NCBI RefSeq assembly: GCF_947499945.1
Contig: NZ_CANMQD010000009.1
Span: forward strand, 1-53,803
DNA from: an uncultured Sulfitobacter sp.
GTDB taxonomy: Bacteria > Pseudomonadota > Alphaproteobacteria > Rhodobacterales > Rhodobacteraceae
Reading direction: 5' to 3'
Length of the DNA: 53,803 nucleotides
The notes under the pieces were generated by a model that was not told the origin of the DNA, did not search any database, and saw only the letters and a list, made by a program, of their open reading frames with translations. This document shows, piece by piece, positions 41,073 through 49,131 of the stretch. A program made the position numbers and the translations under genes. Within the stretch, counting starts at the first letter, position 1; each line of letters starts with the position of its first letter.

Positions 41073-41779
41073 ACCTCTTTCCACTCACAGTGCGCAGGGC
41101 GGAAACGTCACGGCGCGGAAAGGTGCTGGTCGGGCCTATCGACCTTGATCTGGACGGGTCAGGGGCCACGGTTGTGATGGGTCCTAACGGTTCCGGCAAG
41201 ACGACTTTGTTGCGGCTGCTACACGGGGCGGCGCGGCTGACGGCGGGGCAAATCACATGGGCTTGTGATGAGCAGTATGCCCGCACGCAGCAGGGATTTG
41301 TCTTTCAGCGCCCTGTGATGTTGCGGCGCACTGTGCTGGATAACCTGATGTATCCGCTGCGCATGCGTGGCGTGGTCAGGACGCAGGCTCAAATCCAAGC
41401 GGAGGAATGGGCCCTGCGCGTAGGGTTGGAAAAGATGTTGGGGCGGGTGGCTACCAATCTGTCGGGCGGCGAGCAGCAGAAACTGGCCCTTGCCCGCGCT
41501 ATGATCACCGAGCCGCAGGTGCTGTTTCTGGATGAGCCGACAGCGGCGTTGGATGGTCGTGCTACGCGTGAGGTCGAGGCCGTTTTGAGGGCTGCGCGGG
41601 CATCGGGGATGCACCTAATTTTATCGACACATGATCTGGGGCAAGCCAAGCGGCTGGCAGATGAAGTCGTTTTTATATTGCATGGTCGTGTGCTGGAGCA
41701 GGGCAATGCGCGGGCGTTTTTCGACGCACCGCAGAGTATTCAGGCGCGGGCATTTCTAAGAGGGGATATCGTAGAATGA
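41069..41779 (+). CDS. tupC: Tungstate ABC transporter ATP-binding protein
   Basis: This is a 236-residue ABC ATPase. Walker A is MGPNGSGKTTLL, the signature LSGGEQQKLALARA, Walker B VLFLDEPTAALD, and the switch histidine lies in STHDLGQA. GTG at 41069 is chosen because it makes a GTGA overlap with tupB and has AGGAGGG about 8 nt upstream. A TTG one codon before is possible. It energises import by TupB and TupA. Confidence 0.93.
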   Translation: MNLFPLTVRRAETSRRGKVLVGPIDLDLDGSGATVVMGPNGSGKTTLLRLLHGAARLTAGQITWACDEQYARTQQGFVFQRPVMLRRTVLDNLMYPLRMRGVVRTQAQIQAEEWALRVGLEKMLGRVATNLSGGEQQKLALARAMITEPQVLFLDEPTAALDGRATREVEAVLRAARASGMHLILSTHDLGQAKRLADEVVFILHGRVLEQGNARAFFDAPQSIQARAFLRGDIVE

Positions 41780-42579
41780 GGCGGTTGGTTTTTAGTGTGG
41801 TTCTGACACTTTGGGGCGGTATTGCGGCGGCGCAGGATATGATGCGCATGGCGGTGACGACCTCGTTCCAGAACTCGGGTCTGGCAGGTGTCTTACTGCC
41901 TGCGATTGAAGCAGATCTGGGACTTGAAGTGCAGCTTGTTGTTGTTGGCACTGGCCAAGCGCTTAAACTGGGGGAAGCGGGAGATGTTGATGCAATCCTT
42001 GTCCACAGCCGCAGGGCGGAGGAGACCTTTGTCGCGGGTGGTTTTGGGAGGCACCGCCGCGAGATTATGTACAATGATTTTGTGTTGATTGGCCCCTCTG
42101 CTGATGGTGCTGCTGTCGCAGCAGTGCAGACTGCGGCGGATGCTCTGCGAAAGATAGAGGCGACGCAGGAAACCTTTGTCAGCCGTGGCGATGACAGTGG
42201 AACGCATAAAAAGGAGCTGGCGCTTTGGCGTGCTGCCGCGTTGGAGCCTGAGAGTTTTGGTGATTGGTACAAGGCGGTTGGTGCTGGTATGGGAGCGGCG
42301 TTGAATACCGCCTCTGGCTTGGATGCCTATATCTTGTCGGACCGTGCAAGCTGGCTCAATTTTGGGAACAAGGGCACACTGGCGTTGTTGTTTTCGGGGG
42401 ATCCAGTGCTGTTCAATCAATACGCCTATCTGCCCGTCAGCCAAGAGCGGCATAGCCATGTGAAGGCAGTTTTGGCAAGCAAGTTGGAAGGCTGGTTAAC
42501 GTCTCCGCGCGCGGCAGCCTTGATTAATGGCTATGCAATCAACGGGGAGCGGTTGTTCACCTTCAATGCGACGCCTTAA
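41776..42579 (+). CDS. tupA: Tungstate-binding periplasmic protein
   Basis: This is a 267-residue binding protein with an N-terminal signal peptide ending GIAAAQ. TTSFQNSGLAGVLLPAIE, VVGTGQALKLGEAGDVDA and MYNDFVLIGP are conserved TupA motifs, and the TTS at the mature N-terminus binds the oxyanion. The gene order permease, ATPase, receptor is unusual, since tupA often comes first. Its last 17 bp overlap the end of the convergent peptide-transporter ATPase gene. Confidence 0.93.
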   Translation: MRRLVFSVVLTLWGGIAAAQDMMRMAVTTSFQNSGLAGVLLPAIEADLGLEVQLVVVGTGQALKLGEAGDVDAILVHSRRAEETFVAGGFGRHRREIMYNDFVLIGPSADGAAVAAVQTAADALRKIEATQETFVSRGDDSGTHKKELALWRAAALEPESFGDWYKAVGAGMGAALNTASGLDAYILSDRASWLNFGNKGTLALLFSGDPVLFNQYAYLPVSQERHSHVKAVLASKLEGWLTSPRAAALINGYAINGERLFTFNATP

Positions 42580-43525
42580 TACAGGCGACTTTGTGCTGCG
42601 GTGCGATTTCGTCCAACGGGGGTTGTGCCGCTCGACAGGCATTCTCCACAAAGGGGCAGCGCGAGGCAAAGCGGCATCCTTTTGGAGGATCGAGTGGATT
42701 AGGCGGATCACCGGGAATCAAAAGTCGCTCGACTTTGCGTTTCTGATCGACGCTTGGCACGGCGGACAGCAGCGCTTTTGTGTAAGGATGTTTGGGATTG
42801 TTAAAGAGGCTTAGGCGGTCGGCATACTCTACGATTTTGCCCATGTACATGACTGCGATGTGGTCGCTCATATGCTGCACTACGCCAAGGTCGTGGCTGA
42901 TGAACAGATAGGTGAGTCCAAGGTCACGCTGGAGGCGGCGCAGCAGATTTAGAATCTGTGCTTGGACAGCCACGTCCAGCGCACTGACCGCCTCATCGCA
43001 GATGATAAGTTCGGGATTGGTCGAGAGCGCACGCGCGATGCCGATACGCTGGCGCTGACCGCCGGAGAATTGATGGGGAAAGAGTTTCATCTGCTCGGGG
43101 CGCAGGCCGACCTGCTCGAACAACTCGGCCACGCGGGCAGGGCGCTCGGACACAGGCAAGGTGCCGATGCTGTCCATCGGTTCGCGTACAATTGCTTCGG
43201 CACGCAGGCGGGGGTTGAGGGATGAGTAGGGGTCTTGGAAAATTACTTGCACTTTAGCGCGGGCTTGGCGCAGGTCTTCGGGTTCCAAGCTCAGGAAGTC
43301 CTGTCCATCCAAATTTACTGTGCCGCCAGAGGCATGTACCAGGCGTGCAACGCCAAGGGCGGCGGTGGTTTTTCCCGAGCCGGACTCTCCCACAATCGCC
43401 AGCGTCTCGCCGCGCTTTACCTCAAATGAAACGTCGTCCACCGCATAGAGCCAACTGCTGCGTCCCCAACTGCGTTTGACGGGAAATCGGATGGAGAGGT
43501 TTTTAACGTCGAGCAGTGCGGTCAT
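42563..43525 (-). CDS. Dipeptide/oligopeptide-type ABC transporter ATP-binding protein (DppF-like)
   Basis: This is a 320-residue ABC ATPase. Walker A is GESGSGKTTAALG, the signature SGGQRQRIGIARAL, Walker B LIICDEAVSALD. The C-terminal segment GDPPNPLDPPKGCRFASRCP holds cysteines of the oligopeptide/nickel ATPase extension, which can bind an iron-sulfur cluster in some members. It is the last gene of the leftward transporter operon and overlaps the upstream ATPase gene by 4 bp. Substrate may be a peptide or a small amide taken up for the amidohydrolase nearby. Confidence 0.93.
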   Translation of the reverse strand: MTALLDVKNLSIRFPVKRSWGRSSWLYAVDDVSFEVKRGETLAIVGESGSGKTTAALGVARLVHASGGTVNLDGQDFLSLEPEDLRQARAKVQVIFQDPYSSLNPRLRAEAIVREPMDSIGTLPVSERPARVAELFEQVGLRPEQMKLFPHQFSGGQRQRIGIARALSTNPELIICDEAVSALDVAVQAQILNLLRRLQRDLGLTYLFISHDLGVVQHMSDHIAVMYMGKIVEYADRLSLFNNPKHPYTKALLSAVPSVDQKRKVERLLIPGDPPNPLDPPKGCRFASRCPFVENACRAAQPPLDEIAPQHKVACIKASH

Positions 43526-44508
43526 AGCTGGTCAGCCTTCCAACAGGCGGAGTGTTGGTCGCCAAAGGCCACCTCGGGGGGGCGCTGGCTTCGGCATCTA
43601 TCGTCGGCCAGATCACAGCGGGAGGCGAAAAGGCAGGCATCCGCACCAAAGCTGCCGAGACTTGGGACGATGCCAGCCACTTCGGTCAGGTCAGGGCGTT
43701 CCTCCGTCAACTCGGCCAGTAGGTGCGGCACGCAGGAAATCAGCCCCTTTGTGTAAGGGTGGCGCGGGTGGTCGATGACGGGGCGGACGGGGCCGTCCTC
43801 CGCCTTGCGCCCTGCGTACATGACAACCATACGATCGGCCATTTCGGCGACCGCGCCCATGTCGTGGGTGATGAGGATAATGGCTGTGCCTGTCTCGCGC
43901 CCCAGATCGCGCAGCAGGTCAAAGATTTGCGCCTGTACGGTGACGTCGAGGGCGGTTGTTGGCTCGTCCGCGATGAGGATTTTTGGAGAGCATGCGAGCG
44001 CGATAGCGATCATCACGCGCTGGCGCTGGCCGCCTGACATCTGGTGGGGATAATCGCTGACGCGAGCTGCGGCATTGGGGATGCGCACAGCATCCAGCAG
44101 TTCGGTCGCGCGGGTCCAAGCTTGGGCTTTGTTCATGCCTTTGTGACGGCGCAGGACCTCGGCGATCTGCTCGCCCACGGAATAGACGGGGTTGAGCGAG
44201 GTCATCGGTTCCTGAAAGATCATCGAGATTTCATTGCCTCGAATACCGCGCAATTCCTCGTCCGACATTTGGGCCATGTCGCGCCCGTCAAACAGGATGC
44301 GCCCCGATGCAACGGAGCCTACCCCTTCTGGCAGTAGCCCCATGATCGCCAGTGCGGTCATAGACTTGCCGCAGCCAGACTCGCCCACGAAACTGAGCGT
44401 TTCACCTGCGTGGAGTTCGAGTGACAAGTCGTCGATCACGGGTGCTTGGCCAGACCGCAAGGCCAGTTCGATGCGCAGGTTTTCAACTTTGAGGAGCGGC
44501 TCTGTCAT
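43522..44508 (-). CDS. Dipeptide/oligopeptide-type ABC transporter ATP-binding protein (DppD-like)
   Basis: This 328-residue protein is the second ATPase of the importer. Walker A is GESGCGKSMTALA, the signature MSGGQRQRVMIAIAL, Walker B ILIADEPTTALD, and the C-terminal Cys region DACLFASRCD follows. The start MTEPLLKVENLRI at 44508 overlaps the permease stop by 4 bp. The open frame reaches far upstream inside the permease gene, but no ribosome site supports a longer form. Confidence 0.93.
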   Translation of the reverse strand: MTEPLLKVENLRIELALRSGQAPVIDDLSLELHAGETLSFVGESGCGKSMTALAIMGLLPEGVGSVASGRILFDGRDMAQMSDEELRGIRGNEISMIFQEPMTSLNPVYSVGEQIAEVLRRHKGMNKAQAWTRATELLDAVRIPNAAARVSDYPHQMSGGQRQRVMIAIALACSPKILIADEPTTALDVTVQAQIFDLLRDLGRETGTAIILITHDMGAVAEMADRMVVMYAGRKAEDGPVRPVIDHPRHPYTKGLISCVPHLLAELTEERPDLTEVAGIVPSLGSFGADACLFASRCDLADDRCRSQRPPEVAFGDQHSACWKADQL

Positions 44509-45377
44509 CGTTGTCTCAGCTTTGGATTGAGGGCATCGTTGAGGCCGTCCCCGACCAGCGAGATCGCCAGAACTGTGATGAAGATGGCCACACCGGGAAC
44601 TGTCACAGTGTAGCTTGCGTCGAGGATGTATTCGCGGTTGCTGCCGATGATCTGGCCCCAGCTTGCGACGTTGGGATCGGTGAGGCCGAGAAAGGAAAGG
44701 CCCGCCTCGAACAAGATGGCGGAGCCTACCATAAGGGCAGCTTGGACGATGATCGGGGGCAGGGCGTTGGGGAGGATGACGCTGAATATCAGGCGTCCGT
44801 TTTTTACCCCTCCCGCGCGGGCGGCGGTGACATATTCCAACTCGCGGATGCGCATGAATTCGGCGCGTGTGATGCGGGCCACGGCGGGCCAAGAGACAAG
44901 GCCGATCGCAAGGGTGATCATGGGCAGCGATGCGCCGAACAGCGCGACGATGACCATGGAGAACAGGAGCGTTGGCAACACTTGGAAAAACTCGGTCAGG
45001 CGCATTAGGACCTCTTCGACCCAGCCGCGGTAAAACCCTGCGAGTGCGCCGACGGTGATGCCGATGGTGACGGTGACGATTGCAGCGGAAACGCCGACTG
45101 TGAGCGATACCTTTGCGCCGTGGATGAGTAGTGAGAGCAGGTCTCGACCGAGGTAGTCGGTGCCCATGAGGTAGCCCTCTTCGCCCGGCGGGGTGAATGG
45201 AATCCAGACCATGTCAAACGGATCACCCGGATAAACGCGAGGGCCGATGATCGCGATGCCAATAATGGTGAGCAGGATGATCAGCCCCACCACCGCAGCG
45301 TGGTTGCGGCGGAACATCTCGAAAGCTTCCGAGAAGGGGGAGCGTGCTTTTGGCGGTGTTTCTTCGGAAATACTCAT
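44505..45377 (-). CDS. Dipeptide-type ABC transporter permease (DppC-like)
   Basis: This 290-residue membrane protein has an N-terminal cytosolic tail, a first helix (VGLIILLTIIGIAIIGPRVY) and the DYLGRDLLSLLIHGAKVS segment typical of DppC/OppC. The EAA-like coupling loop is MRIRELEYVTAARAGGVKN. It overlaps both neighbours by 4 bp and pairs with the DppB-like permease. Confidence 0.93.
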   Translation of the reverse strand: MSISEETPPKARSPFSEAFEMFRRNHAAVVGLIILLTIIGIAIIGPRVYPGDPFDMVWIPFTPPGEEGYLMGTDYLGRDLLSLLIHGAKVSLTVGVSAAIVTVTIGITVGALAGFYRGWVEEVLMRLTEFFQVLPTLLFSMVIVALFGASLPMITLAIGLVSWPAVARITRAEFMRIRELEYVTAARAGGVKNGRLIFSVILPNALPPIIVQAALMVGSAILFEAGLSFLGLTDPNVASWGQIIGSNREYILDASYTVTVPGVAIFITVLAISLVGDGLNDALNPKLRQR

Positions 45378-46351
45378 GCGCGGCCTCTTACGCGGGGATC
45401 AATCAATCGCATGACCAGATCAGTGAGCAGGTTTCCGATGATCACGACCAATGCGGAGAAAAAGAGGATGCCCAAAATAGTAGGCGTGTCACGTGCGAGG
45501 ATGGAGGTGAGGGCAAGCTGGCCTAAGCCGGGCCATGAAAACACAGTCTCGACCAGCACAGCGCCAGAAATCACAGCAGAGAATTGCAGACCTGCAAGTG
45601 TGACGACCGGGGGCAGGGCGTTTTTGAGCGCGTGTTTCAGCGTAACTTCGCGGGGGGTAAGCCCTTTTGCCTTGGCTGTGCGGACATAGTCACTGCCTAG
45701 CACTTCGAGCATCGAGGCACGCGAGAGGCGGGAATAGAGGGCAAGGAAAATGGAGCCGAGGGTGATGACGGGCAGGACCATGTGGTGGGCTACATCTAAG
45801 GCTTCGACAAAGAAGTTCCCCTCAACCGTGACATCGGACATGCCAGCCACAGGAAAGAGTGGAATCTTCAACGAGAAGGCGATGAGCAGCAGGATGCCCG
45901 TCCAAAAGACAGGTGCGGCATAGCCGAAGAGGGCAAAGAAAGTGACGAAGTAATTGGCGATGCCGTTGGGGTGGCGGGCGGAGAAGACGCCCAAGAGCAC
46001 GCCAATCACGAGGGCGAGGATTTGTGCGGTGACGACAAGCAGCAGGGTCGCGGGCAAACGCTCAAATATCAGGTCGGTCACGGGGGTATTGTAGAAATAG
46101 GAAAATCCCAAATCAAAGCTCAGCACGCGGCCAATGTAGGCGACAAGCTGGACAAGGAAGGGTTGGTCGAGGCCGTATTCGCTGCGTATGTGCGCCATCA
46201 GTTCGGCGTCGGCACCGCCCATCGAGGCTGCAATCGTGTCGGCCACATCACCGGGGGCGAGGTTCATCATGCTGAAGTTCAGCACCAGCACGGCGATAAG
46301 CAGCAAAGCGGCATAGGCGAGCCGCTGGAGTATCGTGATCAGGATATGCAT
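45374..46351 (-). CDS. Dipeptide-type ABC transporter permease (DppB-like)
   Basis: This 325-residue membrane protein is the first permease of the operon. It has about six helices, a long first periplasmic loop (MGGADAELMAHIRSEYGLDQ, then FDLGFSYFYNTPV) and the coupling loop VLGSDYVRTAKAKGLTPREV, all usual for DppB/OppB. It lies 59 bp after the binding-protein gene and overlaps the next permease by 4 bp. Confidence 0.93.
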   Translation of the reverse strand: MHILITILQRLAYAALLLIAVLVLNFSMMNLAPGDVADTIAASMGGADAELMAHIRSEYGLDQPFLVQLVAYIGRVLSFDLGFSYFYNTPVTDLIFERLPATLLLVVTAQILALVIGVLLGVFSARHPNGIANYFVTFFALFGYAAPVFWTGILLLIAFSLKIPLFPVAGMSDVTVEGNFFVEALDVAHHMVLPVITLGSIFLALYSRLSRASMLEVLGSDYVRTAKAKGLTPREVTLKHALKNALPPVVTLAGLQFSAVISGAVLVETVFSWPGLGQLALTSILARDTPTILGILFFSALVVIIGNLLTDLVMRLIDPRVRGRA

Positions 46352-46410
46352 GAGGTCCCAAGCGTCAGAGGAATGCCTGCCCCGATGATACGGGACAGGC
46401 GAAAGTGTGA

Positions 46411-47985
46411 TTACTCTTTGAGATACACAAGGTCATAGGGGGAGCTAGAGGCCCAGATGCCCAGTGGCGGATTGCCGACCTTATTGGAGTAGGCCGTGTG
46501 GTACGGCAGAGTGTTTGTCCAGTAAACGGGCAGGTCCTCGGCCAGAATTCGCTGGAACTCGGAATAGATCGCCTTGCGCTTTTCAGGGTCGATCTCCTGT
46601 GCGCCTGCGGCCATCAGATCATCAATTTTGGGGTTCTTATACTGCTGGGTGTTGGACCAGATGACCCCGGGTTTGATGTTGTCCGACGAATAGGTGCGGT
46701 GCACACCGATCACTGGATCACCCCAGTTGAACACAGTATCCCACGTCATATCAAAGTTGTGGTTGGAGATTTTCTGGGCCCATGTGGGGAAGTCCACAAA
46801 GGAGTTCACGCTCACGTCGATGCCTACTTTTGACAGGGACGCTTTTGTGAATTCCGCCTGCGGCTTTGTCGTCGGGTTGCCGTAGTCGATGGTCAGGCTG
46901 AACCGTGTGCCGTTGGCATCCTTGGGGAAACCGGCCTCATCCAGCAATGCGTTGGCCTTGTCCAGATCAATGTCATAGCCATTCACGCTGTCGTCATAAA
47001 GCGGTGAACCGGGGTGGATGCCTGTTTTGGCGTCTTGGGAAATACCCTGCATCAGGGCGTTCAGGATGAATTTTTTGTCGATGGCATAGGCAATCGCCTG
47101 ACGCACGCGCTTGTCCGCAAGCGGTCCGTCGGAACCTGTATTAAACGCCAACCAGTTGAGCGCACCAATCGCGGCATAGCCTTCATCGGTGACGGTCAGG
47201 TTTTCGTTTTCCTTCATACGCGCGATGTTGCGCACGACGTTTTCGAAGGTCAGCATATGAAGCTCGCCATTCTCGATGCCGATGGCACGCGATGAGGCGT
47301 CTTTGATAATGCGGTAAACGATGCGGTCGAGATAGGGGCGACCCTCAATGAAGAAGTCGTCATACCGCTCCAGCACGATGTTCTGGTCGCGGGTGAATTC
47401 AACAAGCTTGAAAGGGCCGGAGCCTACGACGTTCTCGCTGTTTTGCGGATGTGATTTCGGATCTTGGCCGTCACCATAGACATGCTTGGGGATGATGGGG
47501 AGCAGCTGTGATGACATGGCAAGGAGCAGGGCAGGGTGCGGTTGGCTCAGGTTCAGGACTGCGGTATGCTCGTCCGGTGTATCGACGGAAGTGACGACGC
47601 CGAACATTGATTTGAACGGGTGGTTTTCCTGAACGGTCTTAACGGAAAATGCGACATCCTCGGAGGTGATAGGTGCGCCGTCATGAAAAGTGGCGCCTTT
47701 CACCAGATTGAGTGTCATCTTGAGACCGTCATCGGAAAAGCCCCAGCTTTCGGCGAGATAAGGTTGTGGGGTCCAGTCTTCGTCATAACGCAGGGGGGCG
47801 GCGAAAAGCTGCGCGCCGGGTGCACCTGTGGCGATCCCCGATTGTACGGCAGGGTTCAGGTGGCGCGGTGTTTGCGCCATGGCATGGATCAATGTGCCCC
47901 CGCGCACAGGCTCTTCTGCCTGTGCGGTGAAGGCGATGCTGACCAGCGCAGTGGCCGCGAGCAAGGATTTGAAATGTTTGGTCAT
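46411..47985 (-). CDS. Dipeptide-type ABC transporter substrate-binding protein (SBP family 5)
   Basis: The protein has 524 residues. The signal peptide ends FTAQA before EEPVRGGTLIHAMAQTPRHL, a typical family 5 opening. Later LKMTLNLVKGATFHDGAPIT is the family signature, and the C-terminal lobe includes IVWSNTQQY-like aromatic residues that may line the ligand site. GGGGGAG precedes the ATG at 47985, and the frame upstream is not supported. Family 5 receptors bind peptides, opines, nickel or other solutes. The neighbouring amidohydrolase and LysR genes suggest an N-containing organic substrate. Confidence 0.92.
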   Translation of the reverse strand: MTKHFKSLLAATALVSIAFTAQAEEPVRGGTLIHAMAQTPRHLNPAVQSGIATGAPGAQLFAAPLRYDEDWTPQPYLAESWGFSDDGLKMTLNLVKGATFHDGAPITSEDVAFSVKTVQENHPFKSMFGVVTSVDTPDEHTAVLNLSQPHPALLLAMSSQLLPIIPKHVYGDGQDPKSHPQNSENVVGSGPFKLVEFTRDQNIVLERYDDFFIEGRPYLDRIVYRIIKDASSRAIGIENGELHMLTFENVVRNIARMKENENLTVTDEGYAAIGALNWLAFNTGSDGPLADKRVRQAIAYAIDKKFILNALMQGISQDAKTGIHPGSPLYDDSVNGYDIDLDKANALLDEAGFPKDANGTRFSLTIDYGNPTTKPQAEFTKASLSKVGIDVSVNSFVDFPTWAQKISNHNFDMTWDTVFNWGDPVIGVHRTYSSDNIKPGVIWSNTQQYKNPKIDDLMAAGAQEIDPEKRKAIYSEFQRILAEDLPVYWTNTLPYHTAYSNKVGNPPLGIWASSSPYDLVYLKE

Positions 47986-48061
47986 GCGTTCAGACTCCCC
48001 CAAAGTGATTAGTTGAGGAAAGGCTAACGCGGGGTCATACCCGCACAAAACAGTTTTTCTA

Positions 48062-48070
48062 AACTCAGTT
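48062..48070. promoter_or_regulatory. Possible LysR binding half-site upstream of the peptide-type operon
   Basis: AACT-C-AGTT is a short palindrome in the 116-bp gap between the LysR gene and the binding-protein gene, about 77 bp from its start. It shares an ACT/AGT core with the sequence at 49058-49069. The match is weak. A GCGGG/CCCGC hairpin at 48031-48046 lies next to it and may end the lysR transcript. Confidence 0.25.
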
Positions 48071-48101
48071 AGTGCATTTTATGGGGGATACGAGGAAGGG
48101 G

Positions 48102-49031
48102 TTACGGGAGGCGTACAGCCATCTGTTCAAATCCGCCGTTGGCACGAACGGCTTCGCAATGGCTATGAAAATCCATCACGGCGCGAGGCTGGCGCATGCG
48201 CGCTTGGGTTACGAGGCCGAACTGGCGGGGGGCTACATCATCACGCAATGGCACGGCGCGAAATCCGCCACGGTCATCCAGCACGGCCAACGGTTTTGCA
48301 TTCAGGAGAGTAAAGCCGAGATTAGCAGCAACCATTGTGCGGATCATCGCAACAGAGGAGGAGCTATGCACTACTTGCACTTCAAGCCCGGATTGGCGAA
48401 AAAAGTTTGAGTAATAGGAGCGCGTGAGGGGCAGGTTCAATTCGATCATTGGCTTTTGAAACAGCTCGGCCAAGCTCACACTTGGTTGTCGGGAAAGCGG
48501 GTCATCTGATGATAAAAGAGCAAACAAGGGAAGATCGATCAGGGGATGAAAGTGCTGACCGTCTGCCACAACTTCGCGGTAGGTAAAGGCCAAATCAGCG
48601 CGACCTTCCTCCAGATCGCGTACGACGGTGTCCATGTTCCCCTCGACCATCTCGAACCGGATGCCAGGGTGCTGTCGTTGAAAAGTGGCGATGGCATGGG
48701 GCAGGAAAGTTGCGGCAGCGGCGGCAAAACAGGCCAACCTGATTGTCCCGCTCGACGTGCCACCAACGGCACTCAATTCACTTTCGAACTCGCGAAATGT
48801 ACCCAGAAAATCGCTGATCAATGTGAGGCACTGCTGCCCTGCCGACGTAATCATAAGCCCCTTTGCAGGCACGCGGGTGAACAGGTCAAACCCCATATCG
48901 GTTTCGAGCGCGTCAATCGCCGCTGTGATTGAGCTTTGCGAGATGTTGAGATCAGCGGCGGCAGCCGCGATGGAACCTGTGCGCCCAGCAGCTTCGACAT
49001 AGCGGAGTTGTTTGATGGTGAGGCTGGTCAC
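48102..49031 (-). CDS. LysR family transcriptional regulator
   Basis: The product has 309 residues. The N-terminal winged HTH (about 1-62) reads LTIKQLRYVEAAGRTGSIAA and SQSSITAAIDALE. The periplasmic-binding-like effector domain follows from about residue 90. The start codon is GTG at 49031 with GGGGAAG upstream. It is transcribed toward the peptide-type transporter operon and divergently from the amidohydrolase gene, so it is well placed to control both. The effector is unknown. Confidence 0.92.
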   Translation of the reverse strand: MTSLTIKQLRYVEAAGRTGSIAAAAADLNISQSSITAAIDALETDMGFDLFTRVPAKGLMITSAGQQCLTLISDFLGTFREFESELSAVGGTSSGTIRLACFAAAAATFLPHAIATFQRQHPGIRFEMVEGNMDTVVRDLEEGRADLAFTYREVVADGQHFHPLIDLPLFALLSSDDPLSRQPSVSLAELFQKPMIELNLPLTRSYYSNFFRQSGLEVQVVHSSSSVAMIRTMVAANLGFTLLNAKPLAVLDDRGGFRAVPLRDDVAPRQFGLVTQARMRQPRAVMDFHSHCEAVRANGGFEQMAVRLP

Positions 49032-49057
49032 GCGCTTCCCCCATGAAATGTGGTTAC

Positions 49058-49069
49058 TTGACTAGTTAA
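49058..49069. promoter_or_regulatory. Candidate LysR box between lysR-type gene and amidohydrolase
   Basis: TTGACTAGTTAA is a 12-bp palindrome with one mismatched pair, 27 bp upstream of the LysR start and about 63 bp upstream of the amidohydrolase ATG. LysR regulators usually bind dyad sites in such divergent regions. The TTGACT could also serve as a -35 box. Confidence 0.35.
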
Positions 49070-49131
49070 ATCCAGTTTGTAGTGGGAAGCAAATTCAATA
49101 GCGTTTGGGGAGCACATTAATTCAGGAGCCG

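Noticed and set aside
40347..42579. A molybdate transporter (modABC)
   Set aside because: The receptor opens with the TTS/NSGL and GTGQAL motifs of TupA, and the permease has the TupB segments rather than those of ModB.
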